A stretch of 64,000 nucleotides of DNA from Myxococcota bacterium (GCA_039030075.1 JBCCEW010000005.1:236254-300253); one strand, 5' to 3'; numbered from the stretch's first letter, positions 37,527 through 45,363 are shown. The notes: generated by a model not told the origin, from the sequence alone. Made by a program: numbers and translations.

Positions 37527-38762
37527 TCAGCTTCGGCAATCGGCAGCGCGGCGCCGTAAGAGCTCCGCCTCGGCCGCGTTTTCCGTCGCGTCCGCGGCTG
37601 CCTCGTAGGTCTGGGCAGCCTCCTCGCTCCGGCCCAGACGCTCGAGGCAGTCGGCGCGTGCCGCGGGTAGCCAGGGGTAGCCGGCGAGGCGGGGGTCGTC
37701 CGCGACGGCGTCGAGCGCGGCCAGTCCGGCCGCCGGCCCCGAGGCCCGGCCGACCGCGACCGCCCGGTTGAGGGCCACGACGGGGGACGGAGCCCGGGCC
37801 AGCAGCGCGTCATAGTGGTCGACGATCGCTCCCCAGTCCGTCGCCTCGAAGGAGGCGGCTTGGGCATGGCACGCCGCGATCTCCGCCTGCAGGACGAAGC
37901 GTCCCGGGTGGCCGCTGCGGCGGGCCCGCTCGAGTTCGCGATCGCCCGCCGCGATCCGCGCCTGGTCCCAGGAGCGGCGGTCCTGGTCGGCCAGCAGCAC
38001 GATCGCTCCCTGCGCGTCGGTGCGCGCATGGAGCCGGGAGGCCTGGAAGAGCAGCAGCGCGTGCAGCCCGTGGATCTCGCCCACATCGCGAAGGCCTTCG
38101 CTCATCAGGGCGGCGAGGCGCAGCGCTTCCTCGCAGAGTTCGTGGCGGACCGGACTCTCGCCTTCGCGCGCCGCGTAGCCCTCGTTGAAGATCAGATAGA
38201 TCACGTCGAGCACCGACGGCACGCGCTCGGGGAGCTCCCAGGCGGAAGGCACGCGGTAGGGAACCGCGCGCTCACGCAGCAGGCGCTTCGCGCGGTGGAT
38301 GCGCTGGCCCACCGCGGTCTCGGAACGCAGGAAGGCGCGCGCGACTTCGGGCGTCCCGAGTCCGCCGAGGGTGCGCAGGGTCAGCGCCACCTGGCTCTCG
38401 GGGGGGAGCAGGGGATGGCAGCAGACGAAGAGCAGGCGCAGCGGGTCGTCGCGCAAGAGCTCGGGCGCCAGCGCGCGTTCGACCTGGGCTTCGATGTCCT
38501 CGGCGTCAGCGCCCGGGACATCGACGGCTTCGGGCGCCCAGCGCCGGCGCGCGCGGTGCTCGTCGATCGCGAGACGCTTCGCCACCGTGGTGAGCCAGGC
38601 GCCCGGGTTCTCGGGTAGGCCGCCGCGCCAGTGGTCCGTCGCGCGCAGCCACGCCTCTTGGACGATCTCTTCGGCGCGATCGAGGTCGCCCACCAGGCGC
38701 GCGACGGTGGCGAGCAGCTGCCCGCGCTCTCGGCGATAGAGCGCGGACAGCTCGCCTTCCAC
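37527..38762 (-). CDS. ECF42-like extracytoplasmic-function sigma factor with C-terminal TPR-like extension
   Basis: A 411-residue sigma factor of the SigJ/DUF6596-containing type. Region 2 is LYRRERGQLLATVARLVGDLDRAEEIVQEAWL...WLTTVAKRLAIDEHRARR, and region 4 is around LTLRTLGGLGTPEVARAFL. The ~230-residue C-terminal extension includes VLDVIYLIFNEGYAAREGES and TPR-like helices (GPAAGLAALDAVADDPRLAG). No anti-sigma is present; family members pair with a DGPF-domain protein, which is exactly the upstream neighbour. Control is probably through the extension. Confidence 0.88.
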   Translation of the reverse strand: MEGELSALYRRERGQLLATVARLVGDLDRAEEIVQEAWLRATDHWRGGLPENPGAWLTTVAKRLAIDEHRARRRWAPEAVDVPGADAEDIEAQVERALAPELLRDDPLRLLFVCCHPLLPPESQVALTLRTLGGLGTPEVARAFLRSETAVGQRIHRAKRLLRERAVPYRVPSAWELPERVPSVLDVIYLIFNEGYAAREGESPVRHELCEEALRLAALMSEGLRDVGEIHGLHALLLFQASRLHARTDAQGAIVLLADQDRRSWDQARIAAGDRELERARRSGHPGRFVLQAEIAACHAQAASFEATDWGAIVDHYDALLARAPSPVVALNRAVAVGRASGPAAGLAALDAVADDPRLAGYPWLPAARADCLERLGRSEEAAQTYEAAADATENAAEAELLRRRAADCRS

Positions 38763-38792
38763 CTGGCACCCCGCGTGTGCGAGGAGCCGTCG

Positions 38793-39152
38793 TCACGCGG
38801 GCGGGCCGCCGACTTCCATGATCTGGCGCACCTCGACCGCGCCGACCTCGAGGGCCGGGACGCGCTTCGCGATCTCGATCGCCTCGTTGCGGTCGGCGGC
38901 TTCGATCACGAAGTAGCCCGAGATCATCTCCTTCGTCTCGGCGAAGGGTCCGTCGGTGACGTGTCGGGTCTCGCCTTCGAGGCGCACGCGCGCCGCATCG
39001 CGAATCGTCTCGAGCGGGCTGCCCTCGACCATCTGTCCCTTCTGGGCGAGCTCGCCCGCGAACTTCCCCATCTTCTGCATCATTTCCTGGGGCTCGCCCT
39101 CGGGATACTCGCTGTGGGGATCCTCGAGCATGAGCAGCATGAATTTCGGCAT
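38793..39152 (-). CDS. YCII-related/DGPF-domain protein, ECF42 partner
   Basis: A 119-residue ferredoxin-like-fold protein beginning PKFMLLMLEDPHSEYPEG and carrying TDGPFAETKEMISGYFVIEA, the DGPF motif. The ATG is preceded by AGGAGG at ideal distance. It lies 30 bases upstream of the ECF42-like sigma gene on the same strand and is probably both its co-operonic partner and its regulon member. The enzymatic role of DGPF proteins is not established. Confidence 0.88.
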   Translation of the reverse strand: MPKFMLLMLEDPHSEYPEGEPQEMMQKMGKFAGELAQKGQMVEGSPLETIRDAARVRLEGETRHVTDGPFAETKEMISGYFVIEAADRNEAIEIAKRVPALEVGAVEVRQIMEVGGPPA

Positions 39153-39251
39153 CGGCCGTCCTCCTGTGGTTTCTACTCCAACGGAGTCGGCGCCGGAATT
39201 CGACGACTTTTTTCGCACCCGAGGCTCTTTTTCTGCGGCCTCCCTTCTCGG

Positions 39252-40463
39252 CTAGGGCGTCGCGGCCGGTTCGGGACGCATCGCCAGGCCGGCGAGCTCG
39301 TCGAGCTTCGCGGCGATGTCGGGCGGGAGGTGGGTTCCGGACGAACCCGAGTAGCCCCCGACCAGGTAGTCGTTCAGGGTGGCGAAGGCGTCCTCGGCAA
39401 CCCGGGAATGGGGCCAGCTGCGGATCGCCACCTCGAGGTAGGCCTCGGCCTGAGACAGCCAGAACGATCGCCCGATGCGCGTCTCGATCGTCCCGAGCAG
39501 GGCGTAGGCCTCGGCGCGCTCTTGTCTCGAGAGCGTGCTCTCGAGTTCGAGGGCCCGCAGCAGCCAACCCGACGCTTCGAGGTAGGGCACCAGGGCCGAG
39601 CGTTCGCGCCCGGTCCGCACGCGCCCCTCGGCGTCCTCGACGAGCGAACGCGCGAGCACGAGCGGATGCTTCGGGGCCGGGCGCTTCGCCGTCGTCTCGA
39701 GATCGCGCCGCCAGCCCTCGACGTCCCGGCGCAGCTTCTCGGGCATGTCGTGCCGTTCGGCGAACACCGCCAACCGGGCACGCGCACGTTCCGGGTTGCG
39801 CCGCACGCGCACCGCGAGCTCGAGGTAGTCGTCGAGAATGCCCTCGAGGTCGAGATCGGTCGGCTGCGAACGCGGGTCGACGAGGAGCGCTTCGAAGAGC
39901 TGTTGGGCCCGCTCGAACTGACGCGTCGCGTACGCGAGTCGCGCGCGCGCCGGCGTGGGGAGACTCGCGAGCCGGCCCTGGTCGACGAAGTCCTGGCTGC
40001 GCGGCGCGTCGCGATCCGCGGGCAGACGCGAATGGCAGGCCACGCAGGTCTCGGCCAGCGTCTGCACGAGGAAGCGGGCTTCCTGGGTGTGGCCGGCACC
40101 GTGCCGATCGCGGATGTCGCGTGCGTCGTTGGCGAGGGCATGACTCAGGTAGGCGAAGCTCGCCGGGCCTTCGGCGCCATGTTCGGCGAGGCCTTCGCTC
40201 GCCGCGGCGAGCTGGGCGAGGGCGGCGCGAATCTGCACCTGGTTCTCGGGATCGCGGAAGGCGTCCGCATCGACGGAGAGCGGAAACAGCACCTGCATCG
40301 CCTGGTACACCTGGGCCATCTGGTCGCGGGTGGTGGCGTCGGAGGCGGTGTCCGCCGAGCCGACGAGGGGCAGCGCTGCGAGTGCGAGGCCGGCGAGCGT
40401 CCCGCGCATGGCGCGTCCCGCGCGTGCGAAGCACGTGGACGGGAAGTTCATCGGACGCGGCAT
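39252..40463 (-). CDS. exported single-CXXCH heme protein (cytochrome c' -like/unknown)
   Basis: A 403-residue periplasmic protein. A signal peptide (MRGTLAGLALAALPLVGSADT) is followed by a helical domain whose end carries the heme site CVACH (Cys140-Cys143-His144). The remaining ~250 residues are helical, TPR-like repeats (ARLAYATRQFERAQQLFEAL, PEKLRRDVEGWRRD). The N-terminal half resembles the cytochrome c-prime layout with the CXXCH near the domain end; the C-terminal half suggests a protein-binding scaffold. Its ATG overlaps the stop of the upstream cytochrome gene, so both share the sigma-54 promoter. Confidence 0.75.
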   Translation of the reverse strand: MPRPMNFPSTCFARAGRAMRGTLAGLALAALPLVGSADTASDATTRDQMAQVYQAMQVLFPLSVDADAFRDPENQVQIRAALAQLAAASEGLAEHGAEGPASFAYLSHALANDARDIRDRHGAGHTQEARFLVQTLAETCVACHSRLPADRDAPRSQDFVDQGRLASLPTPARARLAYATRQFERAQQLFEALLVDPRSQPTDLDLEGILDDYLELAVRVRRNPERARARLAVFAERHDMPEKLRRDVEGWRRDLETTAKRPAPKHPLVLARSLVEDAEGRVRTGRERSALVPYLEASGWLLRALELESTLSRQERAEAYALLGTIETRIGRSFWLSQAEAYLEVAIRSWPHSRVAEDAFATLNDYLVGGYSGSSGTHLPPDIAAKLDELAGLAMRPEPAATP

Positions 40464-40903
40464 CACTTCTCCTCCTGGAGGCTCTTCAGGTACTCGACCA
40501 GCGACACGATGTTGCCGCGCACGATGGCTTCCGAGATGCCGGCGTCGGGAACGGCCGGGGCCAGTCGCTCGCCCCACACGGGCATCTCGCGGCTGCCGTG
40601 GGCATCCAGGTTGAAGCGACCGTCGATGAAGCGCGCGATCTCGCCTTCCGGGAAGTCGCCACCGCGTCGCGTCGCGATCCGGGTGAGGTCGGCGGGCGGC
40701 GGGTTCAACGCCTTGGCGACCGGACCGTCGCCGCGTGCCTGCGCGCCGTGACACGAAGCGCAGTAGCGCGCGAAGAGCGGGGCCCCCATCTCGGCGAGGA
40801 CCGGGTCGGCCGGCTCGGGCTCGGCGGCGACGGGCGAGGCCCCGACGCCTCCGGCCAGTCCGAATCCGAGCCCGATTCCGAGCGCGGTCGCGATGCGGTT
40901 CAT
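40463..40903 (-). CDS. exported mono-heme cytochrome c
   Basis: A 146-residue class I cytochrome c with an N-terminal signal peptide (ATALGIGLGFGLAGGVGAS). The heme site is CASCH (Cys48, Cys51, His52) within LFARYCASCHGAQARGDGP, and REMPVWG supplies the axial Met. AGGAG precedes the ATG. A strong -24/-12 promoter sits 60-75 bases upstream on the same strand, so expression is probably sigma-54 dependent. It may donate electrons to the following heme protein or to a terminal reductase. Confidence 0.88.
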   Translation of the reverse strand: MNRIATALGIGLGFGLAGGVGASPVAAEPEPADPVLAEMGAPLFARYCASCHGAQARGDGPVAKALNPPPADLTRIATRRGGDFPEGEIARFIDGRFNLDAHGSREMPVWGERLAPAVPDAGISEAIVRGNIVSLVEYLKSLQEEK

Positions 40904-40970
40904 GACATCTCCTGGTTGGGGTTGGCTGTCGCGTGCGGTGGACTGGGGGAGGCCCGCCGTCGCCCCCTGG

Positions 40971-40990
40971 GAGTGCAAGGGCAGTGCCAC
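40971..40990 (-). promoter_or_regulatory. sigma-54 promoter P1 (cytochrome operon)
   Basis: On the minus strand the sequence reads TGGCAC-N5-TTGCA, an exact match to the sigma-54 consensus. The -24 GG is at 40988-40987 and the -12 GC at 40976-40975, giving GG-N10-GC spacing. The predicted start is near 40964, about 60 bases before the cytochrome c ATG. Confidence 0.82.
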
Positions 40991-41021
40991 GCTCCGCGGC
41001 CCGCCTCCGCCAGGATCCCCA

Positions 41022-41075
41022 CCACGGCTGGGGAGGAGCGCCCCATCTCTTCCACGACTGGGGCGAATCGCCCCG
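41022..41075. promoter_or_regulatory. tandem dyad elements, candidate enhancer for the NtrC-type activator
   Basis: Two similar 24-base units, each CCACGRCTGGGG followed by a CCCC arm, begin exactly 30 bases apart (41022 and 41052). Their dyads are TGGGG-N7-CCCCA (41029-41045) and TGGGGCGA-A-TCGCCCC (within 41059-41075), the second almost perfect. They sit between divergent sigma-54 promoters P1 and P2 at roughly 60-110 bases from each start, where activator sites usually lie. Confidence 0.55.
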
Positions 41076-41113
41076 CGACGGGGCGTGTGCGGCAGGCTCC
41101 TCTTCCGCCGACT

Positions 41114-41131
41114 CGGCGCGTCTCTTGCTTT
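41114..41131 (+). promoter_or_regulatory. sigma-54 promoter P2 (hemerythrin 1)
   Basis: CGGCGC-N5-TTGCT with GG at 41115-41116 and GC at 41127-41128, GG-N10-GC spacing. The -24 box is less perfect than P1, the -12 box is exact. Predicted start is near 41139, 27 bases before the hemerythrin ATG. Confidence 0.65.
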
Positions 41132-41165
41132 TCGTGGGGCTGCGTCCGTGGAGGAGGAAGGCGTC

Positions 41166-41576
41166 ATGAGCGAGGGAATGGAGCGCGGTCTGCGCCTGCG
41201 TCTGCAGCGGGCCGGACGCCAGATGGCGCGTCAGCACCAGACGCTGCGGCCGCTTGCCCAGGCGTTGGGAGCGGTCAGCGAGCCGATGTCACCCGCCCAC
41301 TTCGATCGCTTCACCGAGGCGCTGCGCGCGCACTTCATCCTCGAAGAAGACACGGTGTTCCCCGCGGTGCATGGCCTGCATCCCGAGACCGAAGCGGATC
41401 TAGAGCAGCTCGCGCTCGACCACGACGCGTTGCGCGAGGAACTCGCGACACTCGCTCGTCACGGGACGCGCGTGTCGACCCACGCCCAGGAGTTCCTCGC
41501 GCATCTCCGCGCGCACGAAGCCCGCGAAGAGGCGCTGCTGCGCCGTGCCCTGGCCGAACCGAAGGGTGCGGACTAG
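41166..41576 (+). CDS. hemerythrin-domain protein 1
   Basis: A 136-residue four-helix diiron protein. Ligands appear in order: ARQHQTLRPL (His), ALRAHFILEEDTVFP (HxxxE), LALDHDALREEL (His) and LRAHEAREEALL (HxxxE), a full bacterial hemerythrin set. Such proteins bind O2, NO or iron, and may buffer oxygen or sense gases. GGAGGA precedes the ATG. It is driven from sigma-54 promoter P2 and is convergent with hemerythrin 2, ending 6 bases from it. Confidence 0.85.
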   Translation: MSEGMERGLRLRLQRAGRQMARQHQTLRPLAQALGAVSEPMSPAHFDRFTEALRAHFILEEDTVFPAVHGLHPETEADLEQLALDHDALREELATLARHGTRVSTHAQEFLAHLRAHEAREEALLRRALAEPKGAD

Positions 41577-41582
41577 CGGGTT

Positions 41583-42035
41583 TCAGCCCGTCTCGACGTC
41601 GATTCCGACCACGTCGTCGCGCAGCAGGTCCGCTCCGAGGAACGCGCTTTCCTCTTCTTCCATGTCGGCGCGCAGCAGTGCGACGAATGCATGCAGGCTC
41701 TTTGCGACCTGTTCGTTCGAACGCGCCGGATCGGTCAGCAGCTCGAGCTCCTGGGCGAGCTGAGCGCGCTGCTCCAGGTGTTCGTGCGTGAGGCGCTCGA
41801 CGCGCGCGGGGCCCCAGGCGTCCGCGTCGCGCAGCATCGGGAACAGAAAGCGCTCCTCCCAGTCCATGTGCGTCGACAGGGCCGCGAGCAGCGTGGTGCC
41901 CCGGCGCCGCAGCTGGGCGGCGGCATCTGGGGTGCCATCCACGTAGGCCCGCAGGGTCGCCTCGATCTCGGCGAGTCGCTCGCGCAGGTGGTCGTGGTCT
42001 TTGAGGACGAAGTCGCGCACTTCACTGGGTTGCAT
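41583..42035 (-). CDS. hemerythrin-domain protein 2 with an altered ligand
   Basis: A 150-residue HHE-domain protein: FVLKDHDHLRERL, STHMDWEERFLFPML and THEHLEQRAQLAQ are intact, but the last helix reads LRADMEEEESAFL, where Asp takes the usual His position seen in its neighbour (LRAHEAREEALL). This may give a five-coordinate or carboxylate-rich iron site, or a different metal. The ATG follows GGAGGGGAGAG and lies 16 bases from the predicted start of sigma-54 promoter P3. Confidence 0.82.
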   Translation of the reverse strand: MQPSEVRDFVLKDHDHLRERLAEIEATLRAYVDGTPDAAAQLRRRGTTLLAALSTHMDWEERFLFPMLRDADAWGPARVERLTHEHLEQRAQLAQELELLTDPARSNEQVAKSLHAFVALLRADMEEEESAFLGADLLRDDVVGIDVETG

Positions 42036-42061
42036 GTCTCTCCCCTCCGCCCTCGCGGAGT

Positions 42062-42079
42062 CGCAAGATGGGTGCCACC
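42062..42079 (-). promoter_or_regulatory. sigma-54 promoter P3 (hemerythrin 2)
   Basis: Minus-strand TGGCAC-N5-TTGCG. The -24 GG is at 42076-42075 and the -12 GC at 42064-42063, with exact GG-N10-GC spacing. Predicted start near 42051, 16 bases before the hemerythrin 2 ATG. Confidence 0.8.
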
Positions 42080-42087
42080 CGGCGCGC

Positions 42088-42104
42088 TGGCACGGAACCT
42101 GCTT
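42088..42104 (+). promoter_or_regulatory. sigma-54 promoter P4 (usp-gcHK-ntrC operon)
   Basis: TGGCAC-N5-CTGCT with GG at 42089-42090 and GC at 42101-42102. One mismatch in the -12 box. It starts only 12 bases from the -24 element of divergent P3, so the two are back to back. Predicted start near 42113; AAGGAGG at 42118 leads into the stress-protein gene. Confidence 0.78.
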
Positions 42105-42131
42105 AGTCAAACGGGCAAGGAGGATCCGATC

Positions 42132-42590
42132 ATGAGCTTGTTCCAACGCATCCTGGTTCCCGTCGACTTCTCGGGGCACGCCGCACAGGCCCTGGACACG
42201 GCGATCGCGCTGGCGAAGCGCTTCGACGGGTCGATCGACGTGCTGCATTCCTACCCGATCGCGGTCGGCGCGATGACGCCCTACGGGGTCCCGTTCCCCG
42301 ACACCCTCGAGAAGGACTGGCGCGCCGCGGCCCAGCGCACCCTCGACGCCTGGGGCGAAAAGGTGAGCGCGGCGGGCATTCCGGTACGGGTCCATCTGAC
42401 GTCGTTGCCCGCTTCGGAAGCAGCCGTCGAGTTGGCCGAGGACGAGGGCATCGACCTGATCGTGATGGGCACGCGCGGGCTCACGGGTTTGAAACACGTT
42501 CTGCTCGGCAGCGTTGCCGAACGCACGCTGCGCCACGCGCCGTGTGCGGTGCTGACCGTCAAGGCCGACCCCGACGACGCGGCCGCTTGA
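42132..42590 (+). CDS. universal stress protein (UspA family)
   Basis: A 152-residue ATP-binding-type Usp beginning SLFQRILVPVDFSGHAAQALD and containing IDLIVMGTRGLTGLKHVLLGSVAERTLRHAPCAVLTV; the GxxG(9)GS/T pattern predicts ATP binding. AAGGAGG precedes the ATG. It is the first gene of an operon with the globin-coupled kinase (35-base gap) and the response regulator, under sigma-54 promoter P4, which suggests a feed-forward loop. Confidence 0.9.
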   Translation: MSLFQRILVPVDFSGHAAQALDTAIALAKRFDGSIDVLHSYPIAVGAMTPYGVPFPDTLEKDWRAAAQRTLDAWGEKVSAAGIPVRVHLTSLPASEAAVELAEDEGIDLIVMGTRGLTGLKHVLLGSVAERTLRHAPCAVLTVKADPDDAAA

Positions 42591-42625
42591 CAGTCCAGCG
42601 CGGGAGCCGAGCATGTCGGAAGTAC

Positions 42626-43900
42626 ATGTCCAAGGAACCCCTGGCCACCCGGCTCGCCTATCTCGAACTGGGCGAGAGCGAGTTCGCGCTGCTCCGCGAG
42701 CTCGCGACGCCCCTCGAGGCCCACGCGGACGAGCTGGTTCAGGCGTTCTACCGGCATCTGCTCTCCTTCGACGTGACCCGCAACCTGCTGCGCGACCCCG
42801 CGACGAAGGAGCGGCTGCTCGGCAAGCAGCGCGTCTACCTGATCTCGCTCGCCTCCACCTCCGTCGGTGTCGAGCGCGAAGCCCAGCTACGGCGCATCGG
42901 CGAGGTCCACGTGGAAGTCGGCCTCGAGCCCCAGTGGTATCTCGGTGCCTACTCGCTCTACTTCAACCTGTTGACTCCGTTGGTGATGCAGACCTACGAA
43001 CGCGAACCCGAGAAGGCGACCCGCACTCTGGTCGCCTTGCAGAAGCGCCTGACCCTCGATGCCGAGTTGGCGATCGACGCCTACATCGAGCGGCACGAGG
43101 CGCAGCTGGCCTACATGGCGGATGAGCTGGCGCGCGAGGGGCGTCAGCTCCAGGCCGACCTGCGCGACCAGGACGAGACGCTGCGGGAGACGACGCGACG
43201 CGCGCGCGTGGCCGAAGAGCTGGCCTCGATCGCGACCCTCGTCGCCGGGCTGGCCCACGAGATCGGTACGCCGATGGGCGTGATCCAAGGCCACGCGAAG
43301 CTCCTCGAGAGCAAGGTGAGTGACGACGATGCGCGCTGGCGTCTCACGACGATCCAGGAGCAGATCGGGCGCATCTCCCGGATCATCCAGACGCTGCTCA
43401 ACATGGCGCGTCCCGGATCGAAGGCGCATCGCCCGGTGGCCCTGCGTCCGCTGATCGAACAGACGCTCTCCTTCGTCTCGGAGAAGCTCGAACGACGCGC
43501 CATCACGCTGCACGCCGAGTTCGCCGACGCGCCGTCGGTGGCGGGAGACGCAGAGCGTCTGCAGCAGCTCTTCTTGAACCTGTTCTTGAACGCGGCCGAC
43601 GCGATGCCCGACGGTGGCGACCTCACGGTCGTGCTGGCGCCGGACCCCGCCGGGGTCCGCGTCGAGGTGTCGGACACGGGGATCGGCATCGCACCCGAAG
43701 ATCTCGCGCGGATCTTCGAGCCTTTCTACACCACGAAGGACGCGGGCCAGGGCAACGGCCTGGGCCTGATGGTGTCCCACGGCATCGTCGCCGATCACGG
43801 CGGCGCGATCGACGTCGAGAGCGACGTCGGCGAGGGCACGCGGTTCCGGATCGTGCTCCCCACGTCGCCTCCGCCGTCGGCCACCGCGCGAGGAAACTGA
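42626..43900 (+). CDS. globin-coupled sensor histidine kinase
   Basis: A 424-residue soluble kinase without membrane segments. Residues 1-155 are a protoglobin sensor: distal Tyr42 in AFYRHLLSF and proximal heme ligand His95 in RIGEVHVEVGLEPQWYLGAY. A coiled coil follows (about 160-200), then the HisKA H-box with His211 in AGLAHEIGTPMGVIQGHAKLL, and the HATPase domain (NLFLNAADAMPDGG N-box; DTGIGIAPEDL G1; GNGLGLMVSHGIV G2). The layout equals AfGcHK of Anaeromyxobacter, where O2 binding raises kinase activity. The response regulator gene follows one base after the stop. Confidence 0.93.
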   Translation: MSKEPLATRLAYLELGESEFALLRELATPLEAHADELVQAFYRHLLSFDVTRNLLRDPATKERLLGKQRVYLISLASTSVGVEREAQLRRIGEVHVEVGLEPQWYLGAYSLYFNLLTPLVMQTYEREPEKATRTLVALQKRLTLDAELAIDAYIERHEAQLAYMADELAREGRQLQADLRDQDETLRETTRRARVAEELASIATLVAGLAHEIGTPMGVIQGHAKLLESKVSDDDARWRLTTIQEQIGRISRIIQTLLNMARPGSKAHRPVALRPLIEQTLSFVSEKLERRAITLHAEFADAPSVAGDAERLQQLFLNLFLNAADAMPDGGDLTVVLAPDPAGVRVEVSDTGIGIAPEDLARIFEPFYTTKDAGQGNGLGLMVSHGIVADHGGAIDVESDVGEGTRFRIVLPTSPPPSATARGN

Positions 43901-43901
43901 G

Positions 43902-45263
43902 ATGGAACGTCCGCGGATCCTGATCGTCGACGACGACACCGCCATGCGCGAAATGCTGGCCTCCCTGTTCCAGGAGCAGTCCTACGAGACGATCGAGGCG
44001 TCTTCGGCGAACGCGGCACTCGATCTGGCGAAGGACGCCGAGTTCGACGTCGTCCTGTCCGACATCAAGATGCCCGGGAAGTCAGGGATCGCGCTGGTGG
44101 GCGAGTTGCGTCAGCTCCGGCCCCAGACCCCGGTCGTGTTGATGACCGCCTTCGGAAGCGTCCAGTCGGCGGTGGATGCGATGCGGGCCGGCGCACTCGA
44201 TTACCTGACGAAGCCCTTCGAGCCCGAACAGGTGTTGCTCCGCATCGAGCGCGCCCTCGAACGGCGCCGGCTCGAGGAAGAGAACCAGCAGCTGCGGAGC
44301 TCGGTAGAGCGCACCGCGAACTTCGGCGACCTGATCGGTGAAAGCCCCGCCATGCGCGAGGTCTTCGCGATGATTCGCAAGGTCGCGGCGGGTCGCAGCA
44401 GCGTGCTGATCACCGGCGAGAGCGGCACCGGGAAAGAGGTGGTGGCGCGGACGCTCCACTATCACGGCTCGCGCCAGGAGCGTCCCTTCCTGCCGATCAA
44501 CTGCACGGCGATTCCCGAGGGCCTCCTCGAGAGCGAGCTCTTCGGACACGTGCGCGGGGCCTTCACCGGGGCAACCTCGACGAAGCGCGGTCTCTTCGAG
44601 AAGGCGAACGGTGGCACGCTCTTCCTCGACGAGATCGGGGACATGGGCGCCGGGCCGCAGTCGAAGCTCTTGCGGGTGCTGCAGGACCAGGAGATCCGCC
44701 CCGTCGGCGGGACCCAGGCGGTGCAGGTCGATGTACGCATCGTCGCCGCGACGAACCAGGACCTGTCCGAAGCGATCGAGGAGGGCCGATTCCGCGAAGA
44801 CCTCTTCTACCGACTGAACGTCATCCCGATCCACATTCCGCCGCTCCGCGAGCGACCCGAGGACATCCCGGCGTTGGTGAAGGCCTTCGTGGCGCGACAC
44901 GGCGATGGTACGCGGAGCTTCTCGGCCGACTCGATTCGTCGACTCCAACAGGAAGCCTGGCGGGGCAACGCCCGCGAGCTCGAGAACTTCGTGGAGCGGA
45001 GCCTCGCACTCTCCGACGCCTCGGTCCTCCAGGTGACCGACCTCCCCGCGCTCGACGGACTGGATCACACCGACACCGACGCCGAGGAGACCGAACTCGT
45101 GTTGCGCGAGGCGGCGCGGCGGGGGATCACCCTGCGCGAGCTCGAGGATCGCTACATCGATCAGGTGCTCCTGCACACCGGCGGCCGGAAGGGCGAGGCG
45201 GCCCAGCGGCTGGGCATCGATCGCAAGACCCTCTACCGGCGTCAGCCCCAGCGCCCGAACTGA
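43902..45263 (+). CDS. NtrC-family sigma-54-dependent response regulator
   Basis: A 453-residue activator. The receiver domain (1-120) has acidic pocket IVDDD and phospho-acceptor Asp54 in VLSDIKMPG. The AAA+ domain (about 145-375) has Walker A ITGESGTGKE, the sigma-54-contacting GAFTGA loop, and Walker B LFLDEIGDM. The C-terminal Fis-type HTH is GRKGEAAQRLGIDRKTLYRR. It is presumably phosphorylated by the adjacent globin kinase and is the natural activator for the four -24/-12 promoters between 40.9 and 42.1 kb. Confidence 0.95.
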   Translation: MERPRILIVDDDTAMREMLASLFQEQSYETIEASSANAALDLAKDAEFDVVLSDIKMPGKSGIALVGELRQLRPQTPVVLMTAFGSVQSAVDAMRAGALDYLTKPFEPEQVLLRIERALERRRLEEENQQLRSSVERTANFGDLIGESPAMREVFAMIRKVAAGRSSVLITGESGTGKEVVARTLHYHGSRQERPFLPINCTAIPEGLLESELFGHVRGAFTGATSTKRGLFEKANGGTLFLDEIGDMGAGPQSKLLRVLQDQEIRPVGGTQAVQVDVRIVAATNQDLSEAIEEGRFREDLFYRLNVIPIHIPPLRERPEDIPALVKAFVARHGDGTRSFSADSIRRLQQEAWRGNARELENFVERSLALSDASVLQVTDLPALDGLDHTDTDAEETELVLREAARRGITLRELEDRYIDQVLLHTGGRKGEAAQRLGIDRKTLYRRQPQRPN

Positions 45264-45363
45264 ACCGGGCGCGTCGCCGTGACGGCTTCGCGAACCCGCC
45301 CATTCGGGCCCGGGGGCGCCTATCATGGCGGCGCCCCGCACCGGGGCCGGGGAGGATCGCGGG

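Noticed and set aside
40121..41791. Large plus-strand frame across the cytochrome genes
   Set aside because: Arg/Pro-rich antisense frame; the minus-strand cytochrome genes have CXXCH sites, signal peptides and good ribosome-binding sites.
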